A stretch of DNA of 64,000 nucleotides from NCBI GenBank assembly GCA_965205845.1, contig CBDBIG010000002.1:248001-312000 (forward strand), written 5' to 3'. This document shows, piece after piece, positions 46,518-56,394 of this stretch (position 1 is the first letter of the stretch; each line of letters starts with the position of its first letter). The notes under the pieces were generated by a model. The model did no database searches, was not told the origin of the DNA, and saw nothing but the letters and a program-made list of their open reading frames with translations. This DNA is from CBDBIG01 sp965205845 [NCBI: bacterium]. Lineage in GTDB: Bacteria; SAR324. The position numbers and the translations under genes are program-made.

Positions 46518-47963
46518 TTGTTTACGCATTTTAAAAATCATTGCCATAACATACACATCCTGGTGGTGGGCGATTTGATGCTCGACTGCTACCAATGGGG
46601 TCGCATCGAGCGCATTTCCCCTGAAGCACCAGCACCTGTGCTCCATGTACAAAAAGAAGAGCGCCGCCTAGGGGGCGCAGCCAATGTGGCCCATAACCTG
46701 CTCTCCTTAGGGGCAAAGGTCAAATTGGTGGGAATTACGGGAGACGATGGTGCCAGCAAAACCATCATACAATGCCTGCTTGAAATGGGGCTCGACGGTG
46801 AGGGCATTGTGCAAGATGCAACGCGTGAAACCACGGTAAAACTCCGCATGATGGCACGCCAACAGCAGCTGCTACGTTGCGATTGGGAGAGCACCCACCC
46901 AACAAACCAAGAAACGCAACGTCATTTGCTTACAAAATTGGCGGCGGTCCTTCATTGGGCAGATGGGGTGATCGTGTCGGATTACGCCAAAGGGGTGGTA
47001 ACCCGCGAATTGATGCAAGCCCTTGTGCAACACTGCCAAGCCCATCAAAAACACCTTATTGTCGACCCCAAGGTGGAAGACTACAAAATGTACAGCGGAT
47101 GCAGCTGCCTGACCCCCAATGATAAAGAAGCGTATCGGGCAACCCATTTAGCCGGCCAAAACCTTGAGAGCGTGGCTGTGGCAGCAAAGCATATTTTGCG
47201 CACCACAAAAGCCGAGGCCACCTGCATCACCCTGGGATCCAATGGGGTAATGGCAGTGTTGGCCAACGGAGAATCGCGCCATTTTCCTGCCCATGCCTAT
47301 GAGGTATTTGACGTTACGGGGGCGGGGGATACCTTTATTGCCATGTTAGCCAGCTGGTGGTGTGGTTCAGGAAATTTTTTTGACGCCGTGAACATGGCCA
47401 ACATTGCCGCGGGCATTGCCGTAACCAAACTGGGCGTGGCCTCGGTAAACATGGGAGAAGTACAGGCAGCCTTGCACCTTGCGCCCCAAGGTTATTTGGA
47501 GTGCGCACAGGCCAAAGAATGGGTTAAAAGCCAACAAGGCCAAGGCAAACAAGTGGTGTTTACCAATGGCTGTTTCGACCTGCTGCACTTGGGGCACGTG
47601 CAATATCTGCAACGTTCGCGTGCTATGGGTCATGCCCTTGTTGTGGGATTGAATAGCGATGCCTCCGTACGCCGACTAAAAGGCCCTGCTCGTCCTTTGC
47701 AAGGCGACACCGAACGCGCCACCATTTTGGCTGCCTTGGCTTGTGTCGATGTTGTGGTGATCTTTGAAGAAGACACCCCGCGAAACCTGATCAACGCGCT
47801 CCAGCCGAACATTCTTACCAAAGGTGCCGACTACGCCATGGACGAGATTGTAGGTGCCAAAGAGGTACAAAGTTGGGGTGGTAAAGTGGAGCGCATTGCG
47901 CTGCTCCCCAATCGTTCGACCAGCCACTTGATAGAGCGCATGCGCCTTTTACCCAAGCAATAA
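46518..47963 (+). CDS. hldE: Bifunctional heptose-7-phosphate kinase/heptose-1-phosphate adenylyltransferase
   Basis: Makes ADP-glycero-manno-heptose precursors for lipopolysaccharide inner core. The 481 residues have the ribokinase-like domain (GDLMLDCYQWG, GGAANVAHN, DVTGAGDTFIAML) and the nucleotidyltransferase domain (TNGCFDLLHLGHVQYL with the HxGH motif, then KGADYAMDEIVG). The start is TTG at 46518 with AAGGA five bases upstream; no ATG is near. A fragment of its 3' domain is duplicated about 600 bases downstream. Presence implies a Gram-negative LPS with heptose. Confidence 0.95.
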   Translation: MFTHFKNHCHNIHILVVGDLMLDCYQWGRIERISPEAPAPVLHVQKEERRLGGAANVAHNLLSLGAKVKLVGITGDDGASKTIIQCLLEMGLDGEGIVQDATRETTVKLRMMARQQQLLRCDWESTHPTNQETQRHLLTKLAAVLHWADGVIVSDYAKGVVTRELMQALVQHCQAHQKHLIVDPKVEDYKMYSGCSCLTPNDKEAYRATHLAGQNLESVAVAAKHILRTTKAEATCITLGSNGVMAVLANGESRHFPAHAYEVFDVTGAGDTFIAMLASWWCGSGNFFDAVNMANIAAGIAVTKLGVASVNMGEVQAALHLAPQGYLECAQAKEWVKSQQGQGKQVVFTNGCFDLLHLGHVQYLQRSRAMGHALVVGLNSDASVRRLKGPARPLQGDTERATILAALACVDVVVIFEEDTPRNLINALQPNILTKGADYAMDEIVGAKEVQSWGGKVERIALLPNRSTSHLIERMRLLPKQ

Positions 47964-48613
47964 TTCCCAGCCATTTTTGAACACAAATGGTTTCGCAAGA
48001 TTTTACCCACGCCCCGTAGGCTAAAGAACACATTTTTTTTAAAACCCGTGCTAAAGGGGTGTGAGGCTTTAAGGATAACGGCGTGCTCAATGAGGTGTCG
48101 TTGCACGTAGACAACGAATGCCATGCGAAGCAATTTCTGCTTTTTGCGAACCCCCTTTACGTAAGATAAGGCGAACAAGTGGTGTTTACCCATGGCTGCT
48201 TCAACCTGCTGCACTTGGGGCACGTGCACATATCTGCAACGTTCGCGTGCCATGGGCCATCCCTTAGCCATGGTTTTGCGGGCCTTTTAAAGATGCCCTT
48301 CGGAGCCTTCACGCATTCGACGCCAAATGCTAACCATGCAGTGCTAAACCCTGGTTTTTTGCGGATAAATGCGCCTTTGCGTTCGCTTCAAAAAACACCT
48401 TGGCTTCATTTCCTATGAGGTGGACCCTACTCATTTCTAACACGAAAATCCTCCCGTCACAAATCGTTTAACCCTGTCATAGGCTAAGGAACACAAAACC
48501 TGCTCTAGCACAAGCCTGGGGGGTGCGGCACCGCGTAAGCACCCCCGCTTGGCTCTATTTGAGCAGCAAAATGAGGGAGGTAGTGAGAAAGAAATGGAAA
48601 AATACAGAGAACT
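47964..48613. other. Intergenic region downstream of hldE with a decayed hldE copy
   Basis: Holds the hldE-derived fragment at 48166-48275 and an 8-bp hairpin GGGGGTGC (48519-48526) / GCACCCCC (48539-48546), strengthened by outer AAGC/GCTT pairing. No T-run follows the hairpin. Nothing else is seen. Confidence 0.5.
48166..48275 (+). pseudogene. Duplicated fragment of hldE
   Basis: About 110 bases nearly identical to hldE positions 47544-47650, from AAGGC(A/G)AACAAGTGGTG through CTGCACTTGGGGCACGTGCA to GCCATGGGCCA. It carries substitutions and a one-base insertion after CACGTGCA that breaks the frame. It is cut off on both sides and has no function of its own. Confidence 0.93.
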
Positions 48614-48775
48614 ATGGCTAGCATAAAATTTTTTACTGTGTTAAGTGTCACCTGGGTTTTCTTCTACCATGTGGCGGGCCCTCCGCCTTGGGAGAGGTAT
48701 GGGGTTTTGAGTATCCCCGACCCTAACGAACGGGCATCGACGCGTTTTGCGCGGGAGTGCTGGTTTGTAGACTGA
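48614..48775 (+). CDS. Small exported or membrane-anchored protein of 53 residues
   Basis: ATG at 48614 to TGA at 48775. The N-terminus MASIKFFTVLSVTWVFFYHVAG is hydrophobic with one Lys, like a signal or anchor; the rest (PPPWERYGVLSIPDP ... FARECWFVD) is polar with a single Cys. It lies 145 bases upstream of aapJ in the same direction, so it may share the promoter. I do not recognise it. A second overlapping frame (MEKYRELWLA) starts just upstream. Confidence 0.55.
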   Translation: MASIKFFTVLSVTWVFFYHVAGPPPWERYGVLSIPDPNERASTRFARECWFVD

Positions 48776-48920
48776 GGAGATCGTGAGGTCAATAATCTCT
48801 TTTTTGAGGTAAATGTTGGCTTAAGTTTTTCAGCGTCTGTGAAGAGGTGTTTGCGTTCTTGCTTTGTTTTGAAGCCAGGGACCTTTTAATTCGTAGTCAA
48901 CTTTTTTTGGAGAGAATTGT

Positions 48921-49943
48921 ATGAAAACATGGTTAAGAACGGCTGTGATTGCCGTTTTAGCGTTGTGTGTTGCGGGTAGTGCTGTGTGGGCTGCCAGTGG
49001 TGACAAATTGAAAGAGGTAAAAAAACGTGGTACGTTAAAGTGTGGTGTGGCAGATTTTTTACCTGGGTTTTCGTTTGCTGATAACAAAGGCAAGCGCTCT
49101 GGTTTTGATGTTGATTTTTGCGACGTCCTGGCTGCCGCCATTGGCGTTAAAGTACGTCTGGTCCCTCTTAGTGCCAAGGCGCGTTTCCCTGCCTTGTCAT
49201 CGGGTGAAGTGGATTTGCTCTATCGCAACACCACTTGGACGCTGAGCCGTGACAGCAAGTTAGGCGTCGATTTTGTGGGCGTTAATTATTACGATGGCCA
49301 GGGCTTTATGGTCCGCAAATCCTCAAAGGTAAAAAGCGCGCTCAAACTGGGTGGCGCAGCGATTTGTGTGGCTGCTGGGACCACCACCGAGCTCAACATG
49401 GCTGACTATTTTCGTGCCAATCGCATGAAGTACAAGCCTGTTGTGTTTGAAAAAGCCGTTGATGTGTTCAAAGCGTACGACGAAGGTCGCTGCGATGCAG
49501 CCACGACCGATGCTTCTGGTTTGGCCGCACAGCGTACTTCCCTTAAAAAGCCTGGGGATCACCTTTTGCTTCCCGAAATAATCTCTAAAGAGCCTCTTGG
49601 CCCTGCTGTGGCCCATGGCGATAACAACTGGGGGGACATTGTAAAGTGGACCTTGAATGCAGTGATTATTGCGGAAGAAAAAGGCATTACCCAAAGCAAC
49701 GTTCGTGGCATGAGGTCGAAGTCAGGAGACCCGACCGTTCAGCGCTTGTTAGGCAAAACGGGGTCGCTGGGGGAGGACTTAGGCCTTCAAAAGGACTGGG
49801 CTGTACGTGCCATTCGTGCCCGTGGGAACTATGGCGAAATTTTTGCCCGCCATTTGGGGGTTAAAACCCCTTTGCGCCTCACGCGTGGCTTAAATCAGTT
49901 GTGGAGCAAGGGAGGCATTCTCTACGCACCACCAGCACGCTAG
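48921..49943 (+). CDS. aapJ: General L-amino acid ABC transporter substrate-binding protein
   Basis: Periplasmic binding protein of the Aap/Bzt system for glutamate, aspartate and other L-amino acids. 340 residues with a signal peptide (cleavage after AVWA) and the AapJ/BztA opening KRGTLKCGV...LPGFS, followed by GFDVDFCDVLAAAIG, LLYRNTTWTLSRD and VAHGDNNWGDIVKWTLNA. GGAGAG lies six bases before the ATG. First gene of the aapJQMP set, all complete. Confidence 0.95.
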   Translation: MKTWLRTAVIAVLALCVAGSAVWAASGDKLKEVKKRGTLKCGVADFLPGFSFADNKGKRSGFDVDFCDVLAAAIGVKVRLVPLSAKARFPALSSGEVDLLYRNTTWTLSRDSKLGVDFVGVNYYDGQGFMVRKSSKVKSALKLGGAAICVAAGTTTELNMADYFRANRMKYKPVVFEKAVDVFKAYDEGRCDAATTDASGLAAQRTSLKKPGDHLLLPEIISKEPLGPAVAHGDNNWGDIVKWTLNAVIIAEEKGITQSNVRGMRSKSGDPTVQRLLGKTGSLGEDLGLQKDWAVRAIRARGNYGEIFARHLGVKTPLRLTRGLNQLWSKGGILYAPPAR

Positions 49944-49995
49944 ACGCAGCCTTTTTACCCACTAACAACCCACTAAAACTTGCAAAGTAGTTTTT

Positions 49996-51384
49996 ATGCA
50001 AAGCCTTTTCAGTGCGCTTAAACTTATTTACCAATGGTGGACACATGGGGTTGTCCGTGCATGGGTTAATCAACTGCTAATATTGAGCTTTGTATGTGGT
50101 ACTTTGTATGTGCTGGTCCAAACCACTGCCAAAAATTTGGCTGAGCGTGGTTTGGCCAGTGGGTTTGGCTTTTTGAACAATGAGGCGGGTTTTGGCATTG
50201 GCGAAACCCCGCCTATTCCCCGCTTGGAAGGCGGGTTTTTGGCTTTTATTGGCACCTGTGTTTTAGGGATTTTGCTCTGTGTATTTTTGAATCTTTGGTT
50301 AAAGAAAACCAAAGGTGAGAAATTGGGCGCAAGCACGTGGTCGGCCGTGGTGGCCGTTTTTTTGGTGGTGGGTGCTCCAATAATAACCCTTTACCTTTAT
50401 GGCGGGGACACCCCCGTCGACGTATACGAAGAGAGTTCTACGTACAGATTGGCCCTTAAAACGGGCGTCATCAACACCCTTAAGGTTTCTGTAATAGGGT
50501 GCATTTTAACCACCATTTTGGGTTTTATATTGGGCCTTGCATGGGTTTCCACCAACTGGCTTGCGGCCAAATTGGCCGAGGTGTATGTGGAGATTTTCCG
50601 GAATATTCCCGTGCTGGTACAAATTTTCTTTTGGTACAAAGGGGTACTTGGCGCGTTGCCTTCGGTGCGCGAGAGCGTCACGTGGGGGGGGATTTTTGCG
50701 CTGAACAATCGGGGCGTGTATATGCCTTCCCCTGTACCCACAGCGATTTCGGGCGAGTTTGGCTTAGCCATTGTGGCGGGAATGGTTGGCGTTTGGTTTT
50801 GGCTGCGCTGGTGTCGCATGGTGCAGGCACGCACAGGCTATGAGCCCCCTTTGTTTTTACCTGTCATGGCTTTTTTGGTCGTGCCGGCAGCCCTGGTTTG
50901 GTGGGTGGTAGGAGCCCCATTTACATGGGAGAAGCCCGTGTTGGAAGGCTTTAACTACCAAGGTGGTCTCGCCCTAAGTCCTGAGTACAGTGCTATGCTA
51001 ATCTCGTTGGTGGTTTATACTGCCACCTATGTGGCAGAAATTGTACGTGCGTCCATTCAATCGGTTTCAAAAGGACAACGCGAAGCAGCCAATGCCTTAG
51101 GCTTGAAGCCCGGCCAAACCATGCGCTTGGTTGTTATTCCTCAGTCAATGCGGGTCGCTACCCCGTTGCTTATCAATCAATACCTCAATTTAACCAAAAA
51201 TTCCTCCCTTGGTGCTGCCATTGCCTACCCTGAGTTGGTGAATGTGGGCGGGACCGTTTTGAATACCAGCGGTCAAGCCATTGAAGTCATTGCGATCACC
51301 ATGGCGGTTTATCTCACCTTAAGTTTACTGATTTCGGTCAGCTTAAATTGGTACAATACACGTGTTAAGTTAAGAGAGCGTTGA
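49996..51384 (+). CDS. aapQ: General L-amino acid ABC transporter permease
   Basis: 462-residue inner-membrane permease of the HAAT family with about eight membrane segments. The AapQ/BztB-specific long N-terminus with FGFLNNEAGFGIGE is present, as is the coupling helix AANALGLKPGQTMRLVVIPQSMR. Pairs with AapM. The intergenic gap to aapJ is 52 bases. Confidence 0.94.
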   Translation: MQSLFSALKLIYQWWTHGVVRAWVNQLLILSFVCGTLYVLVQTTAKNLAERGLASGFGFLNNEAGFGIGETPPIPRLEGGFLAFIGTCVLGILLCVFLNLWLKKTKGEKLGASTWSAVVAVFLVVGAPIITLYLYGGDTPVDVYEESSTYRLALKTGVINTLKVSVIGCILTTILGFILGLAWVSTNWLAAKLAEVYVEIFRNIPVLVQIFFWYKGVLGALPSVRESVTWGGIFALNNRGVYMPSPVPTAISGEFGLAIVAGMVGVWFWLRWCRMVQARTGYEPPLFLPVMAFLVVPAALVWWVVGAPFTWEKPVLEGFNYQGGLALSPEYSAMLISLVVYTATYVAEIVRASIQSVSKGQREAANALGLKPGQTMRLVVIPQSMRVATPLLINQYLNLTKNSSLGAAIAYPELVNVGGTVLNTSGQAIEVIAITMAVYLTLSLLISVSLNWYNTRVKLRER

Positions 51385-51566
51385 GCAAAGCCCACCTTAG
51401 TATAAGGGTGCCCCGATGGCCTTGATTTGGTGGTCTTGACCCTTGTGATGAAAACTATCCGCGCCGGGTTTCATGGGTTGGATCCTATGTTTTTGTGCGT
51501 AATCTTGAGGGCACTTAAAGCGCAATTAAAACCACTTAAACCAAGGGAGAAACCAACACATCATTT

Positions 51567-52709
51567 ATGGCGAAATCACCTCCCATTACAAAAGACAAGG
51601 TTGTGACATTCGTTGATCACAAGCCATCACGTCCACCGCCTGCTTCCCAAGTTGAGGCTATCCGCTGGCTGCGCAAAAATCTGTTTAGTAGCGGGTTTAG
51701 CACATTGGTTACATTGTTTTGCGCCTGGCTGGTGTACAAGGCGGTGGTGGGCTTTGTTAGCTGGGGTTTTGTGGACGCTCATTGGGTGATCAATCAAGCG
51801 GACATAACCAAGAGTTGTCCCACTGCCGGGGGGGCTTGCTGGGCTTTTATTCGCGATACTTGGAGCTTGTTTGTGGTAGGCACCTACCCTTACGAAATTC
51901 GCTGGCGTCCTTTTTTAGCTTTAGGCGTCTTTTTTGTGATGGTTGCAATGGCCTTTGTGCCTGCCGTTCGCCGTACCAAAACCTATTTATGGGTTTGTTT
52001 GCTGCTGCCTATTCCGTTGCTACACCTTGTGCACGGCGCAGAAAATTTTGGCTTTAGCAAAGTAAGCAATCAGTTGTTAGGCGGGCTGCTCATTACCGTC
52101 TTGCTTTCTGTGGGCTCCATTACGCTTGCTTTTCCCATGGGCATGGCACTGGCCTTGGGTAGGCGCAGCACCACCATGCCTATGGTGCGCATGTTGAGCA
52201 CTATTTACATCGAACTTATTCGTGGTGTGCCTTTAATCACCATTTTGTTCATGGCTTTTGTCCTTGTTCCCTTGTTTGTCCCGGTTGAGTTCCAAATTAG
52301 TCAGTTGCTACGCGTACTGATTGGCATTACTATTTTTGCTTCTGCTTACATTGCCGAGGTCATCCGCGGTGGGTTACAAGGCATTCACCAAGGGCAGGAA
52401 GAAGCTGCCAAAGCACTCGGGTTTTCTTATTGGCAAACCATGCGCTTCATCATTTTGCCCCAGGCTATCCGTTTGGTCATTCCGCCTTTAATGAGTACTT
52501 TTATTGGCTTGGTCAAAGATACCTCGTTGGTGGTGGTGGTGGGTTTGTTCGATCTGCTTGGAGCCGCCAACTTGGCTGTGGTAAACCCAAATTGGCTCAA
52601 TAGGCTGGTTGAAGCTTTTGTGTTTGCGGGCTTTATTTACTGGGTGATTTGCTTTGGTATGTCGCGCTACAGCATTCGCCTAAAAAAACGCCTCGAGACT
52701 GGGTTGTAA
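51567..52709 (+). CDS. aapM: General L-amino acid ABC transporter permease
   Basis: 380-residue partner permease of AapQ. It has the AapM/BztC periplasmic loop with Cys (KSCPTAGGACWAFIRD), about eight membrane segments and the coupling helix EEAAKALGFSYWQTMRFIILPQAIR. A 182-base gap separates it from aapQ. It is followed by a G-tract (52749-52759) before aapP. Confidence 0.94.
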   Translation: MAKSPPITKDKVVTFVDHKPSRPPPASQVEAIRWLRKNLFSSGFSTLVTLFCAWLVYKAVVGFVSWGFVDAHWVINQADITKSCPTAGGACWAFIRDTWSLFVVGTYPYEIRWRPFLALGVFFVMVAMAFVPAVRRTKTYLWVCLLLPIPLLHLVHGAENFGFSKVSNQLLGGLLITVLLSVGSITLAFPMGMALALGRRSTTMPMVRMLSTIYIELIRGVPLITILFMAFVLVPLFVPVEFQISQLLRVLIGITIFASAYIAEVIRGGLQGIHQGQEEAAKALGFSYWQTMRFIILPQAIRLVIPPLMSTFIGLVKDTSLVVVVGLFDLLGAANLAVVNPNWLNRLVEAFVFAGFIYWVICFGMSRYSIRLKKRLETGL

Positions 52710-52748
52710 CCCATAACACCCCAACAAGAAAAAGTATTATTGCCTTGT

Positions 52749-52759
52749 GGGGGGGGGGG
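52749..52759. repeat. Run of 11 G between aapM and aapP
   Basis: Eleven consecutive guanines in the 117-base gap between the permease and ATPase genes of the Aap transporter, a slippage-prone tract within the operon leader of aapP. Confidence 0.85.
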
Positions 52760-52826
52760 TGTTTGGTTTGGAAACAGGCAAAAATAACCGCATACGTGAC
52801 CGTTTTTAAGGAGAATTGCAATCATC

Positions 52827-53603
52827 ATGGCCAAAACTTCTGCTGCAGAAAAAAAATTAAACAATGCATCGCCCATTGTTGAAATGAAAGGCGTGAACAA
52901 ATGGTATGGGAAATATCATGCCTTGTGCGATATTGATCTACAGGTGGCTCAAGGTGAACGCATGGTGATCTGTGGCCCTTCAGGGTCGGGAAAATCCACC
53001 CTTATTCGCACCATTAACCGTCTTGAAGAGCACCAGGAAGGCGACATCATTGTGAATGGGATTACCCTAACCCATAACCTAAAGGATATTGAAGCCGTAC
53101 GCCGTGAAGTAGGAATGGTATTTCAACAGTTTAACCTGTTTCCGCATTTAACAGTGCTTGAAAATATTACCATGGCTCCCATTTGGGTCCGCAAAACCCC
53201 CAAAGAAGAAGCGATTGCCATGGCCAAAGTGTTGCTTGAAAGGGTGGGTATTCCCGAGCAAATGGACAAATACCCCGGTCAACTTTCTGGTGGTCAGCAA
53301 CAACGGGTAGCCATTGCTCGCACCTTGGCCAAGCAGCCTAAGATCATCTTGTTCGACGAACCTACATCAGCACTTGACCCCGAGATGATCAAAGAAGTAC
53401 TTGACGTAATGCGCGAGTTGGCAGAGCAAGGTACTACCATGGTGGTGGTATCCCACGAAATGGGCTTTGCTAAAGAAGTTGCCGACTGCATCGTGTTTAT
53501 GGATTCGGGGCAAATTGTGGAACGCGCCCACCCCAAAACGTTTTTCTCCAACCCCAAGGAGGAGCGTACCAAGTTGTTTTTAAGCCAAATTCTACAGCAC
53601 TAA
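52827..53603 (+). CDS. aapP: General L-amino acid ABC transporter ATP-binding protein
   Basis: 258-residue ATPase energising AapQM: Walker [12 protein letters not shown]-loop [12 protein letters not shown], signature [12 protein letters not shown], Walker [13 protein letters not shown]-loop [15 protein letters not shown] lies 13 bases before the ATG at 52827. Last gene of the aap cluster. It is followed by AAGCTTTGGCAAGCTT around 53665-53690, which can fold but has no clear T-run. Confidence 0.95.
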   Translation: MAKTSAAEKKLNNASPIVEMKGVNKWYGKYHALCDIDLQVAQGERMVICGPSGSGKSTLIRTINRLEEHQEGDIIVNGITLTHNLKDIEAVRREVGMVFQQFNLFPHLTVLENITMAPIWVRKTPKEEAIAMAKVLLERVGIPEQMDKYPGQLSGGQQQRVAIARTLAKQPKIILFDEPTSALDPEMIKEVLDVMRELAEQGTTMVVVSHEMGFAKEVADCIVFMDSGQIVERAHPKTFFSNPKEERTKLFLSQILQH

Positions 53604-53750
53604 GAGCACAGCGTTCAAACCAGGGATTCGCTGGCGAATGTTTAAAACACGACCCTCAACAGAAAGCAAGCTTTGGCAAGCTTTGCTGTGACGCCGTCGC
53701 GTCCCATTTTCCAGTGGCGCAAAGGCAATTGCGGTGCCAACGCTTGGTTG

Positions 53751-55844
53751 TTAGCCCACCTCCACCCGTGCGTCGTTAAAACAAGCCCCTTGAGACAAAT
53801 CAGCCCGATGGCTGGGGGCCAATGCCGAAATGGTTTGCTCGTTTTGACTGGTGTGCAGCCATGCCCCTTTGTATTGCAATACCACCCCCATCCTTATGTG
53901 GGGGGTAATATGCAAGGGTGCCCTCACTTCACCAAGCGTATTAAATACGCGCACCAACTCTCCCTCACTTAACTGGCGCCTTGCGGCATCTTCAGGATGC
54001 ATGTGCAAAGAGGGGGTCTCACTGCTGGGAGACAATTCTCCAAAAATAGAATTAATGCGCTTGGCAGAAGCAGGACTAATGAGCGTTAGGGGAAAACGAG
54101 CATCTTCATTAGGTGCAGCGATCCGCTGAGGCAGGCGTGCTTGCTCGCCATGCAATTTTGCAAGCCAGTCGGATTCTAGTTCAAGGCGGCCACTTAAGGT
54201 GGTGGGAAGCACGTTATCAAAGAGCAAAATAGGGGCCTGATTGCAACGCATGGCATGGGCTTTATCTACCACCAACTCTTCTAAGCAGTTTGCTTCCATG
54301 CGCGCATCTTTCCAATCCAACGCACAGGCCATCAAGTCTGCATCGCTGGCACTCAAAGCGGCCTCGTTATAGCCAAACTGCTTGGCCAAACGGCGAAAAA
54401 TTTCCGTATTGGGCAAACTACTCCCCACAGGTGCTATCACCGCATTGGAGCGTTGTAACCAATGTTGCCCATAAGCGGGGTAAATATCACCATGCTCAAA
54501 CTGCGAACACGCAGGGAGAATCACATCGCACAACTCCATGCTTTCGGTCATCACCACGTCAATCCCCACCAAAAAAACATCTTTTTGTGCGAACGCCTTG
54601 TGTAAAACATTCTGATTGGGGTGGGTGATGATTGGGTTATGGTTGTAAATAAAAACCACTTTAAGCGGCGTGCTCGCGTGTTTATCCAGTAAAACCTTGG
54701 GGACATCCAAAATGTTGATGGTGCGCGGCGGCTCACCTTTGGGATTGAGAGGCATCAAGTCTGGGCATTGCAAGGCCTGCATTTGAGTGGGAAAAGCATT
54801 TCCTGCTTTGCACACCACCCCATTGCCTGCCCTACCAAAGCGGCCCGTTAATGCAGATAGTGCAAAAATAGAACGGATGCCCCCTCCGCCATTGCGATTG
54901 CGTTCGAGGCCGTTGCCTACCACCACTGCGGTGGGAGTGCCTCGCTTCCACCAGTGGGCAAATTGAACCAGGTCGGTTTGGCTTACCCCGCTGTGCTCAA
55001 TGGCTGCATCAAAACCCATGCTTTTTACCTGTGCCATAAACGCCTTGGCACCTTTCACATGCTGGTCAATAAACGCTATATCAAAGGCATCCAACTTCTC
55101 CAACTGCATGGCCAACGCCCAAGCCAACGCTAAATCTTCACCAGGCCGTACAGCCAGGTGCAAATCGGCTTTTTCAGCAATTTTAGTGTGGTAGGGATCA
55201 ATCACCACTACCTTGGCGCCATTGCGTTTGGCGGTTTGAATATGGCGCACGAGGTGTAAGTGGGTAACGGTAATGTTCGCACCCCAAAGCACCACCAATT
55301 TAGCATGTGCCACCTGTTCGGGGGGCATCCCCGCCACATTTCCAAACACCGATTGATAGGCCTCGCCCCGAATGCCACCGCACAAAGGCACACGATCGAC
55401 CTGGGTAGCTCCCATGCGATGAAAAAAACGACTATCCATCGAACCCCCCGCCAGCAAGCCGTGGGGACCCGCGTAGTTTAAAGGCAGCACACACTCTGCA
55501 CCCCAGGATTCAATGGCCCGCTGGCAGCGTTGATGAATGTATGAAAGGGCCTCCTCCCAAGAAATTGGGCGAAACATCCCCCTTTCTCCTTTGCTACTGG
55601 TGTTCGTGCGCAACAAGGGGGTGGTTAGGCGCTTTGGCCCATGGACCCATGCAGGATAGGACTGGGTGACCTTGCTGCAAATAGCACCTCTTGTATAAGG
55701 GTTGATTTTGGAGCCGCGTATTTTTTTTATTTTGCCTTCCACCACTTCAAGGGACACGCTGCAGGTATCGGGGCAGTCTAAGGTGCACACCGAAGGATGC
55801 CATTTTGAAACCAAGGCATTGGCAGAACGGGAGGGAGAAGCCAT
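53751..55844 (-). CDS. Molybdopterin-dependent oxidoreductase, formate dehydrogenase-like
   Basis: 697 residues of the DMSO-reductase superfamily with a bis-MGD cofactor. The N-terminal [4Fe-4S] site is VCTLDCPDTCSV with a further Cys in GAICSKVTQ. Further motifs include LWGANITVTHLH, VVIDPYHTKIAEKAD and the C-terminal molydop-binding domain (HPEDAARRQLSEGELVRV). There is no Sec/Cys in an obvious Mo-ligand position, so the ligand is uncertain. No twin-arginine signal is seen, so it is cytoplasmic. AGGAGA stands before the ATG at 55844. The partner subunits and the substrate are unknown. Confidence 0.88.
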   Translation of the reverse strand: MASPSRSANALVSKWHPSVCTLDCPDTCSVSLEVVEGKIKKIRGSKINPYTRGAICSKVTQSYPAWVHGPKRLTTPLLRTNTSSKGERGMFRPISWEEALSYIHQRCQRAIESWGAECVLPLNYAGPHGLLAGGSMDSRFFHRMGATQVDRVPLCGGIRGEAYQSVFGNVAGMPPEQVAHAKLVVLWGANITVTHLHLVRHIQTAKRNGAKVVVIDPYHTKIAEKADLHLAVRPGEDLALAWALAMQLEKLDAFDIAFIDQHVKGAKAFMAQVKSMGFDAAIEHSGVSQTDLVQFAHWWKRGTPTAVVVGNGLERNRNGGGGIRSIFALSALTGRFGRAGNGVVCKAGNAFPTQMQALQCPDLMPLNPKGEPPRTINILDVPKVLLDKHASTPLKVVFIYNHNPIITHPNQNVLHKAFAQKDVFLVGIDVVMTESMELCDVILPACSQFEHGDIYPAYGQHWLQRSNAVIAPVGSSLPNTEIFRRLAKQFGYNEAALSASDADLMACALDWKDARMEANCLEELVVDKAHAMRCNQAPILLFDNVLPTTLSGRLELESDWLAKLHGEQARLPQRIAAPNEDARFPLTLISPASAKRINSIFGELSPSSETPSLHMHPEDAARRQLSEGELVRVFNTLGEVRAPLHITPHIRMGVVLQYKGAWLHTSQNEQTISALAPSHRADLSQGACFNDARVEVG

Positions 55845-56167
55845 GTAATGTCTCCTAATGATGAAAGGCGATGGGGGCAATGATTACATTCGCGTGGCTC
55901 ACAGTCCGTGAGTGACAGCACCCAGCAATTTTGTCAACTTTTAGGACGCTTTTTCCAGTACTCGCATTTCGCCACCTCGACCACACGCATCGCTGCAACG
56001 CATATCACTTCCCTTTTTGAGAACGGAATGTTCCATAAAAAGGTCTTGACGTTCGATTGAACTTTACATAAAAGGGAGTATCTTCTGGTGGTGGTTTGCT
56101 TAGATAAGCCACAGAATAAGAGACTCCCTTGTGGGCATTATACAGATTTACAAATAATTTCCCACCC

Positions 56168-56394
56168 ATGAAACCTGCAGAAAGCATCTTCGAAACGGTG
56201 CGCTAGGGTGAACAGCCCCGCTGCCCATATTGCCAGTCTTTAAATACTGCGATAATGCAGCAATGCCACTGCTACTTACAGTGTTACACAGATAAATTTG
56301 CTTTTCGCGACAGCCATCGCAAAACCACCCTGGTTTTTGACTTGGTAATCAACAGAGCATTGGGATTATCACTACGAATAAAAAACCATTGAAG
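56168..56394 (+). pseudogene. Zinc-ribbon fragment, perhaps of a transposase
   Basis: An ATG at 56168 begins MKPAESIFETVR, meets a stop, then continues in frame with GEQPRCPYCQSLNT ... CYLQCYTDKFAF to a stop. CPYC and CxxxC pairs resemble the N-terminal zinc ribbon of IS1595/ISXO2-type transposases (ETVRW...CPxC), with an internal stop where the Trp would be. The catalytic domain is absent. The identification is tentative. Confidence 0.35.

Noticed and set aside
46296-46652. 118-codon minus-strand frame across the hldE start
   Set aside because: It is antisense to well-supported hldE codons and has no similarity.
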